Source: Bacteroidaceae bacterium (GTDB taxonomy: Bacteria; Bacteroidota; Bacteroidia; Bacteroidales; Bacteroidaceae). From it: DNA of 64,000 nucleotides. The stretch lies in assembly GCA_017469685.1 (NCBI GenBank), contig JAFUFW010000025.1:1-64000 (forward strand). Direction: 5' to 3'. Shown one piece after another: positions 35,186 to 44,160 of this stretch; the first letter of the stretch is position 1; each line of letters opens with the position of its first letter. Made by a program: the position numbers and the translations under genes. Below the pieces are notes generated by a model, which was given only the letters and a program-made list of their open reading frames with translations, was not told the origin of the DNA and did no database searches.

Positions 35186-36010
35186 TTACTTCTTAATCGT
35201 GAGAGCCAGGACGAGAGCCGTGACACTCGAGATGAAGCCCAGAATGCTGGCGCCTGCGCTCAGGTAGGTGGGGAAGGCAGAGCTGCGGACGTTCTGGCTC
35301 TTGTTGGGCTGAACGTAGATGAGGTCGTTCTGCTGGACGTAGAAGGCTGGGCTCTCAAAGATGTCGGCCTTCGTGAGGTCGAGGTCATACTTCTGGCGTA
35401 TGCCGTTGTCCTCGCGGTAGAGGGTAACCTTCTCGCGCAGGCCCTGGTCACTGAGGTCGCCACACTGCGAGAGGATGTCGAGCACCGTGTTGCGCTCTGA
35501 GTTGAGGGTCACCACGTGAGGGGTCTTCACGGCGCCGAGCACAGCCACGCGAGCGTTCAGCAGGCGCACGGTCACGTCGGGGTTCTTGATGATGTTCTTC
35601 TGCACGATAGTCTGCTCCACAGCCTTGGCGGCTTGGTCGCACGTCATGCCGCCGACCATCACGTCGCCCAGCACGGGCAGATGCACAACGCCGGTATTGT
35701 CGATGGTGAAGCCGTAGACCGAGCCCATGGAACCTGTGGCGCCATAGCTGAGGTTGCCGCCGTTGCGCGAGCCGGCGCCGAGGGTCACGTCGAGGTTGAA
35801 CACTTCGAGCAGTTCCGGATCGTCGCAGGTTACCTTGATCAGGATTTGGTCGGCGGGCTTCAAGTGCATCTCATACTTCTGCAGTATGGCCTGTGCCTGT
35901 TCGAACATCTGGTCTGAGCCTTGGAAATACTGGATTTTCTTTGTGCTCACGCAGGAGCTTAGGCAGATGGCTGCAGCCGCTATAAATGCCGTGGAAAGAA
36001 TCTTTTTCAT
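35186..36010 (-). CDS. Wza-type polysaccharide export lipoprotein
   Basis: 274 residues. Lipoprotein signal with lipobox LSSC, polysaccharide-export domain (about 50-175: LKPADQILIKVTCDDPELL, VHLPVLGDVMVGGMT), an SLBB domain (VAVLGAVKTPHVVTL through ILSQCGDLSDQGL) and a C-terminal hydrophobic helix (SILGFISSVTALVLALT). It forms the outer-membrane channel partner of the Wzc-type kinase. Convergent, not co-directional, with that gene. Confidence 0.94.
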   Translation of the reverse strand: MKKILSTAFIAAAAICLSSCVSTKKIQYFQGSDQMFEQAQAILQKYEMHLKPADQILIKVTCDDPELLEVFNLDVTLGAGSRNGGNLSYGATGSMGSVYGFTIDNTGVVHLPVLGDVMVGGMTCDQAAKAVEQTIVQKNIIKNPDVTVRLLNARVAVLGAVKTPHVVTLNSERNTVLDILSQCGDLSDQGLREKVTLYREDNGIRQKYDLDLTKADIFESPAFYVQQNDLIYVQPNKSQNVRSSAFPTYLSAGASILGFISSVTALVLALTIKK

Positions 36011-36058
36011 ACGTGTGTTCTATTGTTTGGGTTTATCATTAAGCTTGTTTTCGCGCTG

Positions 36059-36066
36059 CAAAGGTA
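36059..36066 (-). promoter_or_regulatory. -7 element of the Wza-like gene
   Basis: TACCTTTG on the minus strand. The heptamer repeat at 36073-36097 occupies the region where the -33 element should be. Confidence 0.75.
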
Positions 36067-36072
36067 AGCATT

Positions 36073-36097
36073 AATGATGAATGATGAATGATGAATG
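36073..36097. repeat. heptamer repeat in a promoter spacer
   Basis: AATGATG three times plus AATG, 25 bases, starting six bases upstream of the -7 element of the Wza-like gene. Confidence 0.85.
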
Positions 36098-36215
36098 GTG
36101 ATTTTTTTAAAGGTGAAAAGAGAAAAATATTTCAGAAATGCGAGAGAAAAGAAATAGGTGGCACATTGGCGCCTTTTGCTTCATTAGCAAAGTAAGGTTG
36201 AAGGGCAACCACGAA

Positions 36216-36247
36216 AAAGCGCTGCGACCGTCGGGTCGCAGCGCTTT
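36216..36247 (-). terminator. terminator of the large secreted protein gene
   Basis: Stem AAAGCGCTGCGACC / GGGTCGCAGCGCTTT with loop GTC, followed by T residues on the minus strand. A second smaller hairpin GTTGCGA/TCGCAAC (36264-36282) lies between it and the stop codon. Confidence 0.88.
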
Positions 36248-36297
36248 ACTTTATTGTCCCGTCTGTTGCGACTGAGTCGCAACACACTAAACGGCGT

Positions 36298-39200
36298 TTA
36301 CTTCACGAGCACCTTTTGCACGCTGCCATCGGCCTTGCGGACGATGTTGATGCCGCGGGTGAGAGTGTTGGTGCGACGGCCGTCGAGAGTGTAGATGGCC
36401 TTCGGGGCTGCTACGGTCTCAACTGCTACAGCCTCAACTGCATCGGGAACGGTCTCACCGTAGTATTTCAGGATGAAGTTGTCGAATGCAGTCCAGTTGC
36501 AGTTCGCACCTTCTGCTACGACACCGATGACAGTCTCGTTGACGCCGTCGGAGTAGAAGCCGAGAGTCCAGTGCTGAGAAATGCCGCTCTCGCCACTGAT
36601 GCCGATGTTCTGCTTAGCAACGCTCTCGCCGGTCTTGGCGAAGAGGTCTACGCCGTGTACGCCTTCTGAGGGTTCGCCGCCAGCCTGTGACTGGTTGACA
36701 GCATAGCCGTCTATTTCGAGCTGGTAGTAGCCTTCAGGCAGTACGCCAATGTTCTGGCTGATCTCACCGTCAACGAGGGAGTTGGTGTTGTTCCAAGACT
36801 CTGCGAAGTTGGAGATCTTAGTCTCGCCGTCGGCATCAAGGTATGTGTTGTTGTTCTGGAAACCATGGTTGCCAGCGGTGAAGGTGTCAGTCCAACCGTT
36901 GATGTTGCCGGTCTCGAAGTCAGGATTAATGATGATGCCCTTGAGCTCATCGCCTTCTTCGGCTGAATTCACAACAGCTTTAACCCAGCCCTTCTTGATG
37001 TCCTCGATGCCCTTGGCAATCTCTTCATTGTCGGCGAAGGTCTCATCTTCAGCTACCTTGGCGGAAAGATCCTCAAGTAAAGCTAAGAAGGCGGGATCAT
37101 TGATATCCATGTTGTTGCACATTTCTGAATATGTATCAACAAGCGGAGTGAGCTCATTTGCCAGTTTCTGGCCTTCCTTGATGTATTCGATAGCCCCTTC
37201 GAGTTCGGCGAGGAGTGCAAGAGCATCGTCTACGGAGGTGATGTCACCTGCGCTTTCAACCCTAGCCTGAAGGTCTGCAACGAGTACCTCAGAATGGTCG
37301 GTAGCTAAGCTTGAAGAAGCTGTCTCATTGAGCTCGTCGCCCTTATTGGCAATCATCTCGTAGTAAGCAGAGAGATCCTGACCCTTGTAGACGATACCGA
37401 AGTTGTCGAAGATAACCCAGTCAGTCGTTGTTTCGCAATGGATACCGATAGTAAGGTCACCAGCCTTGTCAAGAACCACCTTCACGTGGTTGGTGTAGTA
37501 AGGCTCACCTGTGTTGGGGTTCGTCTCCTGGAACCAGTAGTAGGAACCGCCCATACCGTTGGCCGTGTACCAGCCACCGGCGCTATTTCCGTTGTAGTCG
37601 TAGTTGCCATCGTGGATGTAGGGGTGTTCCTCGCTGCCATCGAAGTAGATGGGCTCGTCGCGACCCTGGTCTTCAGCATCGTTGAGGCTGATAAGCTGAG
37701 CCTTGGTGATACCACCATAGAGCCATGTCTTGTCGGTGTCTGCGCCATCGTGACGTGCAAAGCCCTGAAGTGTAACGTCATATACACCTGCAGGCATGTT
37801 CTGGAGTGTCTGGCTCAGGTCGAAAGCCTTGTGGTAAGTCTCAATGTTGTGGGTGGCAGCTGCAAGCTCTGTCATTGAACCGCTATTGATGGTCCAACCA
37901 GTAGGATCGGCAGTGGTACCAGTCTTGAAGTGCGGGTTCACGAGCAGTACGGTGAGGTCGTCGCCAACCTGAATCTTCTCAGGATCGTTGAGGTAAGCAG
38001 AGATGAGGTTTGCTACTTTGTTCTGAGCTTCTTCGAGGTCAGCCTCGGTGAGCGTACCTGCGTTGAAAGCTTCTGTGAGCTCGACTTCTGCGTAGTCATT
38101 GATTTCGTCCTGAAGATCAGACCACTGGTCGGCTTCCTTCAGATTCTGAGCAGTGAGGAGGGCATCATTGTAAACTTCCTGGAACTTTTTGTAGAGCTCG
38201 TTCGACTTATTTGTAGCTTCGGTAGCTGCACCAAGAGCTTCTACGGCAGCCTTCATCTCGTCGCCAGTGCCTGAGAGAGCGGCCTTTGCATTGTTAAGAG
38301 CTTGCAGGAAAGCTTCAGCTACTTCAGCATTGATGTTGAATACAGAAGCGTCCTCGATGTCGTTGCCAACCATGTTGTCGGCCATCTCCTCAGCTTTATT
38401 GATAGCTTCTTGAAGGCCCTTCAGGTTCGGGTCTTCCTTCATGGCGCCGATAGCATAGAGCTTGAAGTTGTCGGCGGAGATCCAGTTACAGTTGGTGTTC
38501 TCGACGAGCAGACCAACGAGGAGCTTGTCGGCGTTGAAGTCGAAGTCAAATGTGTAGTGCTGAACCATGCGACTGCCTGTCTGAACCGGATCACCCATGA
38601 TGTTGTAGGAACCTGTGCCCACGAAGAGGCTAACGCCAACGAGATCTTCAGTTGCAATAGCACCGCTCTCCTGGCAAGCTGTAGCATCCATCTCGAGGCG
38701 ATAACGGCCCTGAGGCAGACCTGTAATCCACTGACCTGCATAACCATTGCCAAGTGCCTGGGGCTGAGGAATCCAAGCCTCAAGGAAGTTGGTGATGGAA
38801 GCACCAGTCTCGGAGTTCGTATCGGTACGGTTCTGCTGGCCTACATTCTGACCTGTTATTGTGATTTCCCATCCCGGAGGAGTCTTACCGTTGTCGCAAG
38901 CTGCTGAGAAGTCTGCGTTTGTCATTACGTAGTTAGTAACCTCGAAGGGCTCGTCTTCGCTGGAGTGTGTGCAGCCATACTGAACAGCCAGAGGTGCAAT
39001 AGCCTCTTGGAGGGCTGTGTTTGCAGCGTTGAGTTCCTCAACGGTGGCGTCAGGGTTGGTGTAGACGGCACCTGCATCGGTGGTATCACCGCCGTACTTG
39101 TCTGCATCGAGCAGAGTGTTGTAAAGAGCAAGGCGAGCGTTGTAAAGCGTCACGGCATCATTGTAAGCGGTGAAAGCTTCTTCGTAAGCGGCTACGGCAT

Positions 39201-39888
39201 CGCTCTCGATGAAGGTGCGGATAGACTCAACATCGTCTGTTGACACGAACTTCCACTTTGCAGCGGCATCCTCGTTGTTCTTAAGGTCAGTCCAAGTGTA
39301 GACAGTTCTTGCAGAAGCGAGGTTGGGGAGGTGAACACCGAATACGATGGAATTGCCTTCCTGGCCGTCGAGGGGGAGAAGCTCATAAGCGTCACCGGCA
39401 GCCTCAATCTTCCAGAAACCGTTATGGTCGGTGTTGCGGCGATCAACGCCACCATCAATCCAAGCAGCATTGCCTTCGTGGCAGAGATACTGGGAGTTGG
39501 CTGACTTGTTGGTGTTTAGGTTCATGATTTGCCATGTACCTTCAAGAATGCCTTCGGGATCCTCGATAAGGTCGGCAGCAGCGTCTGTCTGATGAAGCAT
39601 GAAGGGGATGATGGTGTTCTTGTTTGCACCACATGACCACTGTGCGTCATCTAAGGCAAGAACGGCAGCGGTAGTAGCAACGGCACGTGTGCCCCAGTCT
39701 AAACCACCACCGAGGAACTGGCCTGTACCAACGTTGTAGATGTAATAGGAGTTCTCGGTCTGGGGAGTTACCCAAGTTCCTTCATACTGAGGGAATGTGG
39801 GCTTTGCGGGCTTTGTGGGCTCGTCCCATGCCATGGCACTCATACACATCATTGCGCCTGCAAGCGCAAGGAGTAACTTGTGTTTCAT
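36298..39888 (-). CDS. large modular secreted protein with repeated CBM-like domains
   Basis: 1196 residues. Signal peptide ending SAMAW. An N-terminal ricin-like region (SYYIYNVGTGQFLGGG, about 45-215) is followed by three beta-sandwich modules near residues 315-490, 640-855 and 1005-1155. Each starts with an NADF/NPHF/NPDF motif and a GW, contains LPxGxYxLxxxG (GLPQGRYRLEMDA, NMPAGVYDVTLQG, VLPEGYYQLEIDG), and ends DNFxLxYxG. FIVAR-like helical spacers separate them. The end AIYTLDGRRTNTLTRGINIVRK is the C-terminal domain common to secreted Prevotella proteins. No catalytic motif is seen; carbohydrate binding is the best guess. It stands alone with its own promoter and terminator. Confidence 0.82.
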   Translation of the reverse strand: MKHKLLLALAGAMMCMSAMAWDEPTKPAKPTFPQYEGTWVTPQTENSYYIYNVGTGQFLGGGLDWGTRAVATTAAVLALDDAQWSCGANKNTIIPFMLHQTDAAADLIEDPEGILEGTWQIMNLNTNKSANSQYLCHEGNAAWIDGGVDRRNTDHNGFWKIEAAGDAYELLPLDGQEGNSIVFGVHLPNLASARTVYTWTDLKNNEDAAAKWKFVSTDDVESIRTFIESDAVAAYEEAFTAYNDAVTLYNARLALYNTLLDADKYGGDTTDAGAVYTNPDATVEELNAANTALQEAIAPLAVQYGCTHSSEDEPFEVTNYVMTNADFSAACDNGKTPPGWEITITGQNVGQQNRTDTNSETGASITNFLEAWIPQPQALGNGYAGQWITGLPQGRYRLEMDATACQESGAIATEDLVGVSLFVGTGSYNIMGDPVQTGSRMVQHYTFDFDFNADKLLVGLLVENTNCNWISADNFKLYAIGAMKEDPNLKGLQEAINKAEEMADNMVGNDIEDASVFNINAEVAEAFLQALNNAKAALSGTGDEMKAAVEALGAATEATNKSNELYKKFQEVYNDALLTAQNLKEADQWSDLQDEINDYAEVELTEAFNAGTLTEADLEEAQNKVANLISAYLNDPEKIQVGDDLTVLLVNPHFKTGTTADPTGWTINSGSMTELAAATHNIETYHKAFDLSQTLQNMPAGVYDVTLQGFARHDGADTDKTWLYGGITKAQLISLNDAEDQGRDEPIYFDGSEEHPYIHDGNYDYNGNSAGGWYTANGMGGSYYWFQETNPNTGEPYYTNHVKVVLDKAGDLTIGIHCETTTDWVIFDNFGIVYKGQDLSAYYEMIANKGDELNETASSSLATDHSEVLVADLQARVESAGDITSVDDALALLAELEGAIEYIKEGQKLANELTPLVDTYSEMCNNMDINDPAFLALLEDLSAKVAEDETFADNEEIAKGIEDIKKGWVKAVVNSAEEGDELKGIIINPDFETGNINGWTDTFTAGNHGFQNNNTYLDADGETKISNFAESWNNTNSLVDGEISQNIGVLPEGYYQLEIDGYAVNQSQAGGEPSEGVHGVDLFAKTGESVAKQNIGISGESGISQHWTLGFYSDGVNETVIGVVAEGANCNWTAFDNFILKYYGETVPDAVEAVAVETVAAPKAIYTLDGRRTNTLTRGINIVRKADGSVQKVLVK

Positions 39889-39923
39889 AAAGCAGTTAAT
39901 TAATTGATTAGTTAGTAAAAAAT

Positions 39924-40005
39924 GGTTGAAATAATTTCTTCTTGGTCGCTAAAAGAGGCTTTTGCACCTTTAATTCGTGGCAAAATTACACTTATTATTT
40001 CAACC
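39924..40005 (-). promoter_or_regulatory. promoter of the large secreted protein gene with flanking inverted repeat
   Basis: -7 element TAATTTTG at 39988-39981. A perfect 12-bp inverted repeat flanks it: GGTTGAAATAAT at 39924-39935 and ATTATTTCAACC at 39994-40005. No consensus -33 element is present. Confidence 0.65.
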
Positions 40006-40103
40006 GCTCTACATTCTAATGTTAAAAGTGTGTTTCTTTAAGGTTCTTTAACTAAAAGTGCCTCGGCTGTGGGCCGAAGCACAAAGGTGAAGTGTAATGT
40101 TTA

Positions 40104-41321
40104 TTATGTGAGTTGTTGTGGTTCGTCGTCGCCAAGATGGTTAAAGTAGTCGATGATGGCTTCTGGGGTGATGCCTTCTGCAGGGCGAGCGGGCTGAAAG
40201 AAGGTCTTCGAGCGCTTGCCGCGCATGACTTCGCTGACGAGCGGGTGCTGCTCGTCGGCGGTGAGCTCGTAGAGAATGGTGTTGACGAGCGAGAGGGGCA
40301 GGGCAGTGGCGGTGGCGAGTTCGGTGGCTGTGATTGCTTCGCCGCGACTGAAGGCTTGGCTGAGGACTCCCATCATACGAACGGCAACGCGGTCGTGGGC
40401 CACACGGCTGAGGTGTGGTGCAGCCTTCTCGAAGGCGAAGTCGGCTTCCATCTGGTTGGCATAGGAGAGCTGGGCGCCGAAGAGGCAGATGGTCCACGAG
40501 AGTTGCAGCCAAAGCATGAACAGAGGGATGGCGGCAAAGGAACCGTAGATGGCGCTGTAGCCAGAGATCCACAACTGCGAATGGATATAGAACCACTGAA
40601 GTCCCTGGAAGGCGCAGCCGGCGAGGATGCCGGGGAAGATGGTGGAGCGCCAGTGGACGTCGGTATTTGGCATCATCTTATAGAGCAGGATGAAGGCCAA
40701 GGACGTCAGCACATAGGGTGAGAGCTGCACAAGGAGCTGAATGCCATAGTTGACGAAGGTGAACTGAGGCAGGAAATCGCCTATGCCCACGATGAAAATC
40801 TGCAGGCCGGAGGTGACTACGATGACGATGGGCAGGAGCAGGAAGACGCTGATGTAGTCGACGGCGCGGCGGTAGATGTTGCGCGACGACTTGACATGCC
40901 AGATGGTGTTGAATGCATTCTCGATGTTGGAGGTGAGGCTGATGAGGGTGTAGAACAAGAGAAGCAGCCCAATACCTATAAATATACCCCCGCGCGTGCG
41001 CTCAAGGTAGGAGTTGATGAAACTCATTATGGTGTCGGTCATCTCTGGCGTGAAGCGAACGTTCTCCTCCAGCTTCTGCTCAATGATTGTCTCGAAGCCG
41101 AAGCCGCGGGCTATGGCGAAGATGATGGCAAGGATGGGGACGGCGCCGAGGATGCTGGAGTAGGTCAAGGCGGAGGCGTGGGCCGAGAGGTTGCGGTCAA
41201 CAAACAGCTCCACGGCCATTACTGCACGGCGGAGTGTGTGCAGCGCCCAGCGCCGCACCTTAGGAAACTGATTAAGGTCCGCCTGCCAGATTACTCCTTC
41301 TTTAAACAAATCATTACTCAT
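40104..41321 (-). CDS. YihY/BrkB family membrane protein with winged-helix tail
   Basis: 405 residues. About six membrane helices in the virulence-factor BrkB family (formerly called ribonuclease BN): LSAHASALTYSSILGAVPILAIIF, GGIFIGIGLLLLFYTLISLTSNIENAFNTIW, and GSFAAIPLFMLWLQLSWTICLFGAQLSYA. A C-terminal cytoplasmic part of about 110 residues (GEAITATELATATALPLSLVNTIL) looks like a winged helix, as in Bacteroidetes members. The nuclease activity once ascribed to the family is not supported; a transport role is more likely. Confidence 0.9.
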   Translation of the reverse strand: MSNDLFKEGVIWQADLNQFPKVRRWALHTLRRAVMAVELFVDRNLSAHASALTYSSILGAVPILAIIFAIARGFGFETIIEQKLEENVRFTPEMTDTIMSFINSYLERTRGGIFIGIGLLLLFYTLISLTSNIENAFNTIWHVKSSRNIYRRAVDYISVFLLLPIVIVVTSGLQIFIVGIGDFLPQFTFVNYGIQLLVQLSPYVLTSLAFILLYKMMPNTDVHWRSTIFPGILAGCAFQGLQWFYIHSQLWISGYSAIYGSFAAIPLFMLWLQLSWTICLFGAQLSYANQMEADFAFEKAAPHLSRVAHDRVAVRMMGVLSQAFSRGEAITATELATATALPLSLVNTILYELTADEQHPLVSEVMRGKRSKTFFQPARPAEGITPEAIIDYFNHLGDDEPQQLT

Positions 41322-41549
41322 AGATGAACGGAACCACAGATTACAGGGATTGTCACAGATTACATGTCCTCAAATGAAGGATTCTATATTGTTATTTCAC
41401 AGATTAGAGAACGGAATAACAGATTACACGGATTCTACGGATTGTTGGAAATCTGTGTAATAATGAATTGAAGATATACATTAGGTGACATGTAATCTGT
41501 TAAATCCGTGCAATCTCTGGTTGTTATTAAAGTAATTGTTCAATGAAAA
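41322..41549. repeat. intergenic region with inverted repeat
   Basis: ACAGATTACATGTC (41355-41368) and its complement GACATGTAATCTGT (41487-41500), 118 bases apart, lie among many ACAGATTA and CGGATT variants. No gene is visible. Confidence 0.65.
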
Positions 41550-41945
41550 AGCAGTGGGGCTGTAAGCCGGGTTCTGTGCCTGCCTGGCATGGCAGGTGCT
41601 TGCCATTTATCTACGACGCCGCTCTCGCGAGCGCCTCTATCGTTCCACCCTCCAGCTCGGACGGGCCGCCCTCTCTCGCCCTTGCGGCCGAACGGCAGCA
41701 GTCGGCGCGTTGCTGGTATACGCGAACTTTCCTCCTCCGGTGTGCACAGCACGCACGTCGCCATGCGCCTGGTGAGCTCTTACCTCACCTTCTCACCCTT
41801 GCCTCACTGAGGCGGTTGTTTTCTTCTGCACGTGCTAACTCTCGCGAGCTTCTATCTGTTAGGTAGCGGAGTGCCCTGTGTGGCCCGGACTTTCCTCTCG
41901 CCTCCTCCCGAAGGGATTTGGCCAGCGGCAAGCCGCCCCACTGCT
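41550..41945 (-). ncRNA. rnpB: RNase P RNA
   Basis: About 396 bases on the minus strand. The 5' and 3' ends pair as the P1 helix (AGCAGTGGGGC with GCCCCACTGCT), and the universal GAGGAAAGTCCGGGC of P4/CR-I follows the 5' part. The 3' part has the matching AACCCGGCTTACAG. The transcript ends in TTTTTC after P1. It is the catalytic subunit for 5' maturation of tRNAs. Its promoter is at 41956-41963. Confidence 0.97.
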
Positions 41946-41955
41946 ATTGTGGGTG

Positions 41956-41963
41956 CAAAGGTA
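41956..41963 (-). promoter_or_regulatory. -7 element of rnpB
   Basis: TACCTTTG on the minus strand, 11 bases before the predicted 5' end; the region of the -33 element is occupied by the heptamer repeat at 41971-41995. Confidence 0.8.
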
Positions 41964-41970
41964 ATAAAAG

Positions 41971-41995
41971 ATTAGGGATTAGGGATTAGGGATTT
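41971..41995. repeat. heptamer repeat in the rnpB promoter
   Basis: ATTAGGG three times plus ATT, 25 bases, starting eight bases upstream of the rnpB -7 element. It is telomere-like by coincidence. Confidence 0.88.
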
Positions 41996-42475
41996 GAGTT
42001 TTTTTTCAGATAAACGAAAAAAAAACGACTGACTTTTGCGACAAACTAAGGTAATAGCTCCCCTTAGCCTCCCTATCAAAAGAGAACATAGGGAGAGGGC
42101 GGCACCCCGAACTTCTTATGGGACTTTTATGCTGCGTCATCCATTCAGCATCCATAAAGATATGGCTTTTACTCATCTAACACATTGTTAATTATTACTC
42201 AATGTGTCTGTCTATATCAGTATAAGTCAAGATGCAGTCAGCAAACGCTTGTGGCTAAAGAAATGTAAAAATGGCAGGGTGCGGGTTTAAGCGCTGTTAA
42301 TGGGCGTGGCAGAGTAGTTAAAAGAAAGAAAAAAACAATGACAATTCGTCAGCGTGATAAACTTTTGCACTACTTTTGTGTCCGAAAAACTGAGAAAATA
42401 AATAGCTTATCATCAAAAGACCCAGGCAATAGGGGCTTTCGACAAATTGAAATATTAACCTATAAACATCTATAA
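41996..42475. other. 480-base intergenic region between rnpB and degP
   Basis: No supportable coding region. Visible structure: an inverted repeat CTCCCTAT/ATAGGGAG around 42071-42097, an 8-bp inverted repeat ACACATTG/CAATGTGT (42180-42187 and 42200-42207), and a -7-like TACTTTTG at 42371-42378 about 98 bases before degP. The long leader could hold stress regulation. Confidence 0.5.
42371..42378 (+). promoter_or_regulatory. -7 element upstream of degP
   Basis: TACTTTTG, without a recognisable -33 element, leaving a leader of roughly 90 bases. Confidence 0.6.
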
Positions 42476-43996
42476 ATGACACAGAAAACAAAGACCTGGC
42501 TCGGTGCCGCCGCACTGGTGCTGAGCAGTAGCCTGATGACAGGCGCTATCATGACAAACAAGATTTCCGTAGCCTCCTCGGCTCAGGCTGCCCCGCAGCT
42601 GCCGATGGTGTCGGCTTCGGCTCCTGCTGCCGCTCCGGCAGGGCTGGTGGACTTGACCACAGCTGCCGAGCGTTCGGTGAATTCAGTGGTATATATCAAG
42701 GTGACGCAGAATGCCAAACGGCAGACGGTGACTATCCGCGACCCGTTTGAGGACTTCTTCGGCGACTTCTTCGGCTACGGCAACCGTGGTCGCGGACAAG
42801 GGCGCCAGCAGGAAGTGGAGACGCGGCCGAAGCGCCAGGGCGCCGGCTCGGGCGTCATCATCTCGGCCGACGGATACATCGTTACGAATAACCACGTCGT
42901 GGCTGGCGCCGACGAGATTCTCGTGAAACTCAACGACAATACCGAGTACAAAGGCCGCATCATAGGTCTGGACGAGACGACGGATCTCGCCCTCGTAAAG
43001 GTTGAGGCCAAGAACCTACCCGCCATCACCATCGGCAACTCGGACGATCTGAAGGTCGGCGAATGGGTGTTGGCCGTGGGCAACCCGTTTAACCTCACAT
43101 CTACTGTCACTGCAGGCATCGTGTCGGCTAAGGCCCGCTCGCTCGGTGCCAACGGAGTGGAGAGCTTTATCCAGACCGATGCCGCCATCAATGCCGGCAA
43201 CTCGGGCGGCGCTCTCGTCAACGAACAGGGACAGCTCGTGGGCATCAACGCCATGCTCTACAGCCAGACTGGCTCATACGCCGGTTATGGCTTTGCCATC
43301 CCGACGACCATCATGAACAAGGTGGTTGCCGACCTCAAGGAGTTCGGCACTGTGCAGCGCGCTCTCTTAGGCGTGAGTGGTATGGACGTGACCAACTATA
43401 TCGACTCAGAGAAAGAGAAGGGTAACGAAGTAGACCTCGGCACCAATAAGGGTATCTATATTCTGGATGTGGAGCCGAAGAGCACCGCCGAGGAATTGGG
43501 CCTGCAGAAGGGCGACGTCGTCACAGCCATCGACGGCAAGGACGTCACCAAGATGGCCGAGTTGCAAGAGGCTCTCTCGCAGCGTCGTCCGGGTGACAAG
43601 GTGAAGGTGACTTTCGTCCGCAATAAGAAGAACCGCACAGAGACCGCTACGCTCCGCAACGCACAGGGCGGAACAGAGGTCATGGAGGAAGTTGACATCG
43701 ACCTTTTTGGCGCACAACTGAAGCCGCTGAGCGATGAATCAATGCAAGAACTGGCGCTGCGCTATGGCTTGGAAGTCATAGCAATAAAGAAGGGAAAACT
43801 CATGGACGCTGGCATCACCAAGGGAATGATTCTGCTGCAAGTGAATGATAAGGAGATGCGCACTGTCGATGACTTTGAGGAAGCCGTGAAGCTGGCTAAC
43901 CAGTCGAGCGACCGTACCCTATGGATCCGAGCTATCACTCAGAGCGGCCGCCGTGTTGCCACAGCCATCGACCTCTCAGACGAGAAGAAGAAGTAA
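42476..43996 (+). CDS. degP: periplasmic serine protease/chaperone Do (DegP/HtrA)
   Basis: 506 residues. Signal peptide (about 1-38), then a trypsin-like domain with His140 (VTNNHVV), Asp170 (DETTDLALV) and Ser243 (NAGNSGGALVN). Two PDZ domains follow (about 290-400 with GVSGMDV and GLQKGDVVTAIDGKDV; about 415-500 with GMILLQVNDKEM). It degrades or refolds misfolded envelope proteins. It is closely followed by a strong terminator and then rpoD. Confidence 0.96.
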   Translation: MTQKTKTWLGAAALVLSSSLMTGAIMTNKISVASSAQAAPQLPMVSASAPAAAPAGLVDLTTAAERSVNSVVYIKVTQNAKRQTVTIRDPFEDFFGDFFGYGNRGRGQGRQQEVETRPKRQGAGSGVIISADGYIVTNNHVVAGADEILVKLNDNTEYKGRIIGLDETTDLALVKVEAKNLPAITIGNSDDLKVGEWVLAVGNPFNLTSTVTAGIVSAKARSLGANGVESFIQTDAAINAGNSGGALVNEQGQLVGINAMLYSQTGSYAGYGFAIPTTIMNKVVADLKEFGTVQRALLGVSGMDVTNYIDSEKEKGNEVDLGTNKGIYILDVEPKSTAEELGLQKGDVVTAIDGKDVTKMAELQEALSQRRPGDKVKVTFVRNKKNRTETATLRNAQGGTEVMEEVDIDLFGAQLKPLSDESMQELALRYGLEVIAIKKGKLMDAGITKGMILLQVNDKEMRTVDDFEEAVKLANQSSDRTLWIRAITQSGRRVATAIDLSDEKKK

Positions 43997-44031
43997 CCAA
44001 GCAAAAAGCAGACCAAACCTGCACAAATAGG

Positions 44032-44069
44032 AAAAGGGCGCGAAGAAAAAGTTCTTTGCGCCCTTTTTA
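44032..44069 (+). terminator. terminator of degP
   Basis: Stem AAAAGGGCGCGAAGAA / TTCTTTGCGCCCTTTT with loop AAAG and trailing T residues. Confidence 0.92.
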
Positions 44070-44101
44070 CTTGTCTTTCTTCTAAATTCTTTGAATTTTT
44101 C

Positions 44102-44132
44102 TTGCCAGCGAAATATAATTTGCGTAACTTTG
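44102..44132 (+). promoter_or_regulatory. promoter of rpoD
   Basis: TTG at 44102-44104, 20-base spacer, TAACTTTG at 44125-44132, 28 bases before the ATG. Confidence 0.8.
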
Positions 44133-44160
44133 TACGCTTTAAAAAGTATTCCAATAAGAA

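Noticed and set aside
41971..41995. Telomere-like sequence or chromosome end
   Set aside because: Only 3.6 units inside a promoter on a continuous sequence; similar heptamers occur elsewhere in the window.
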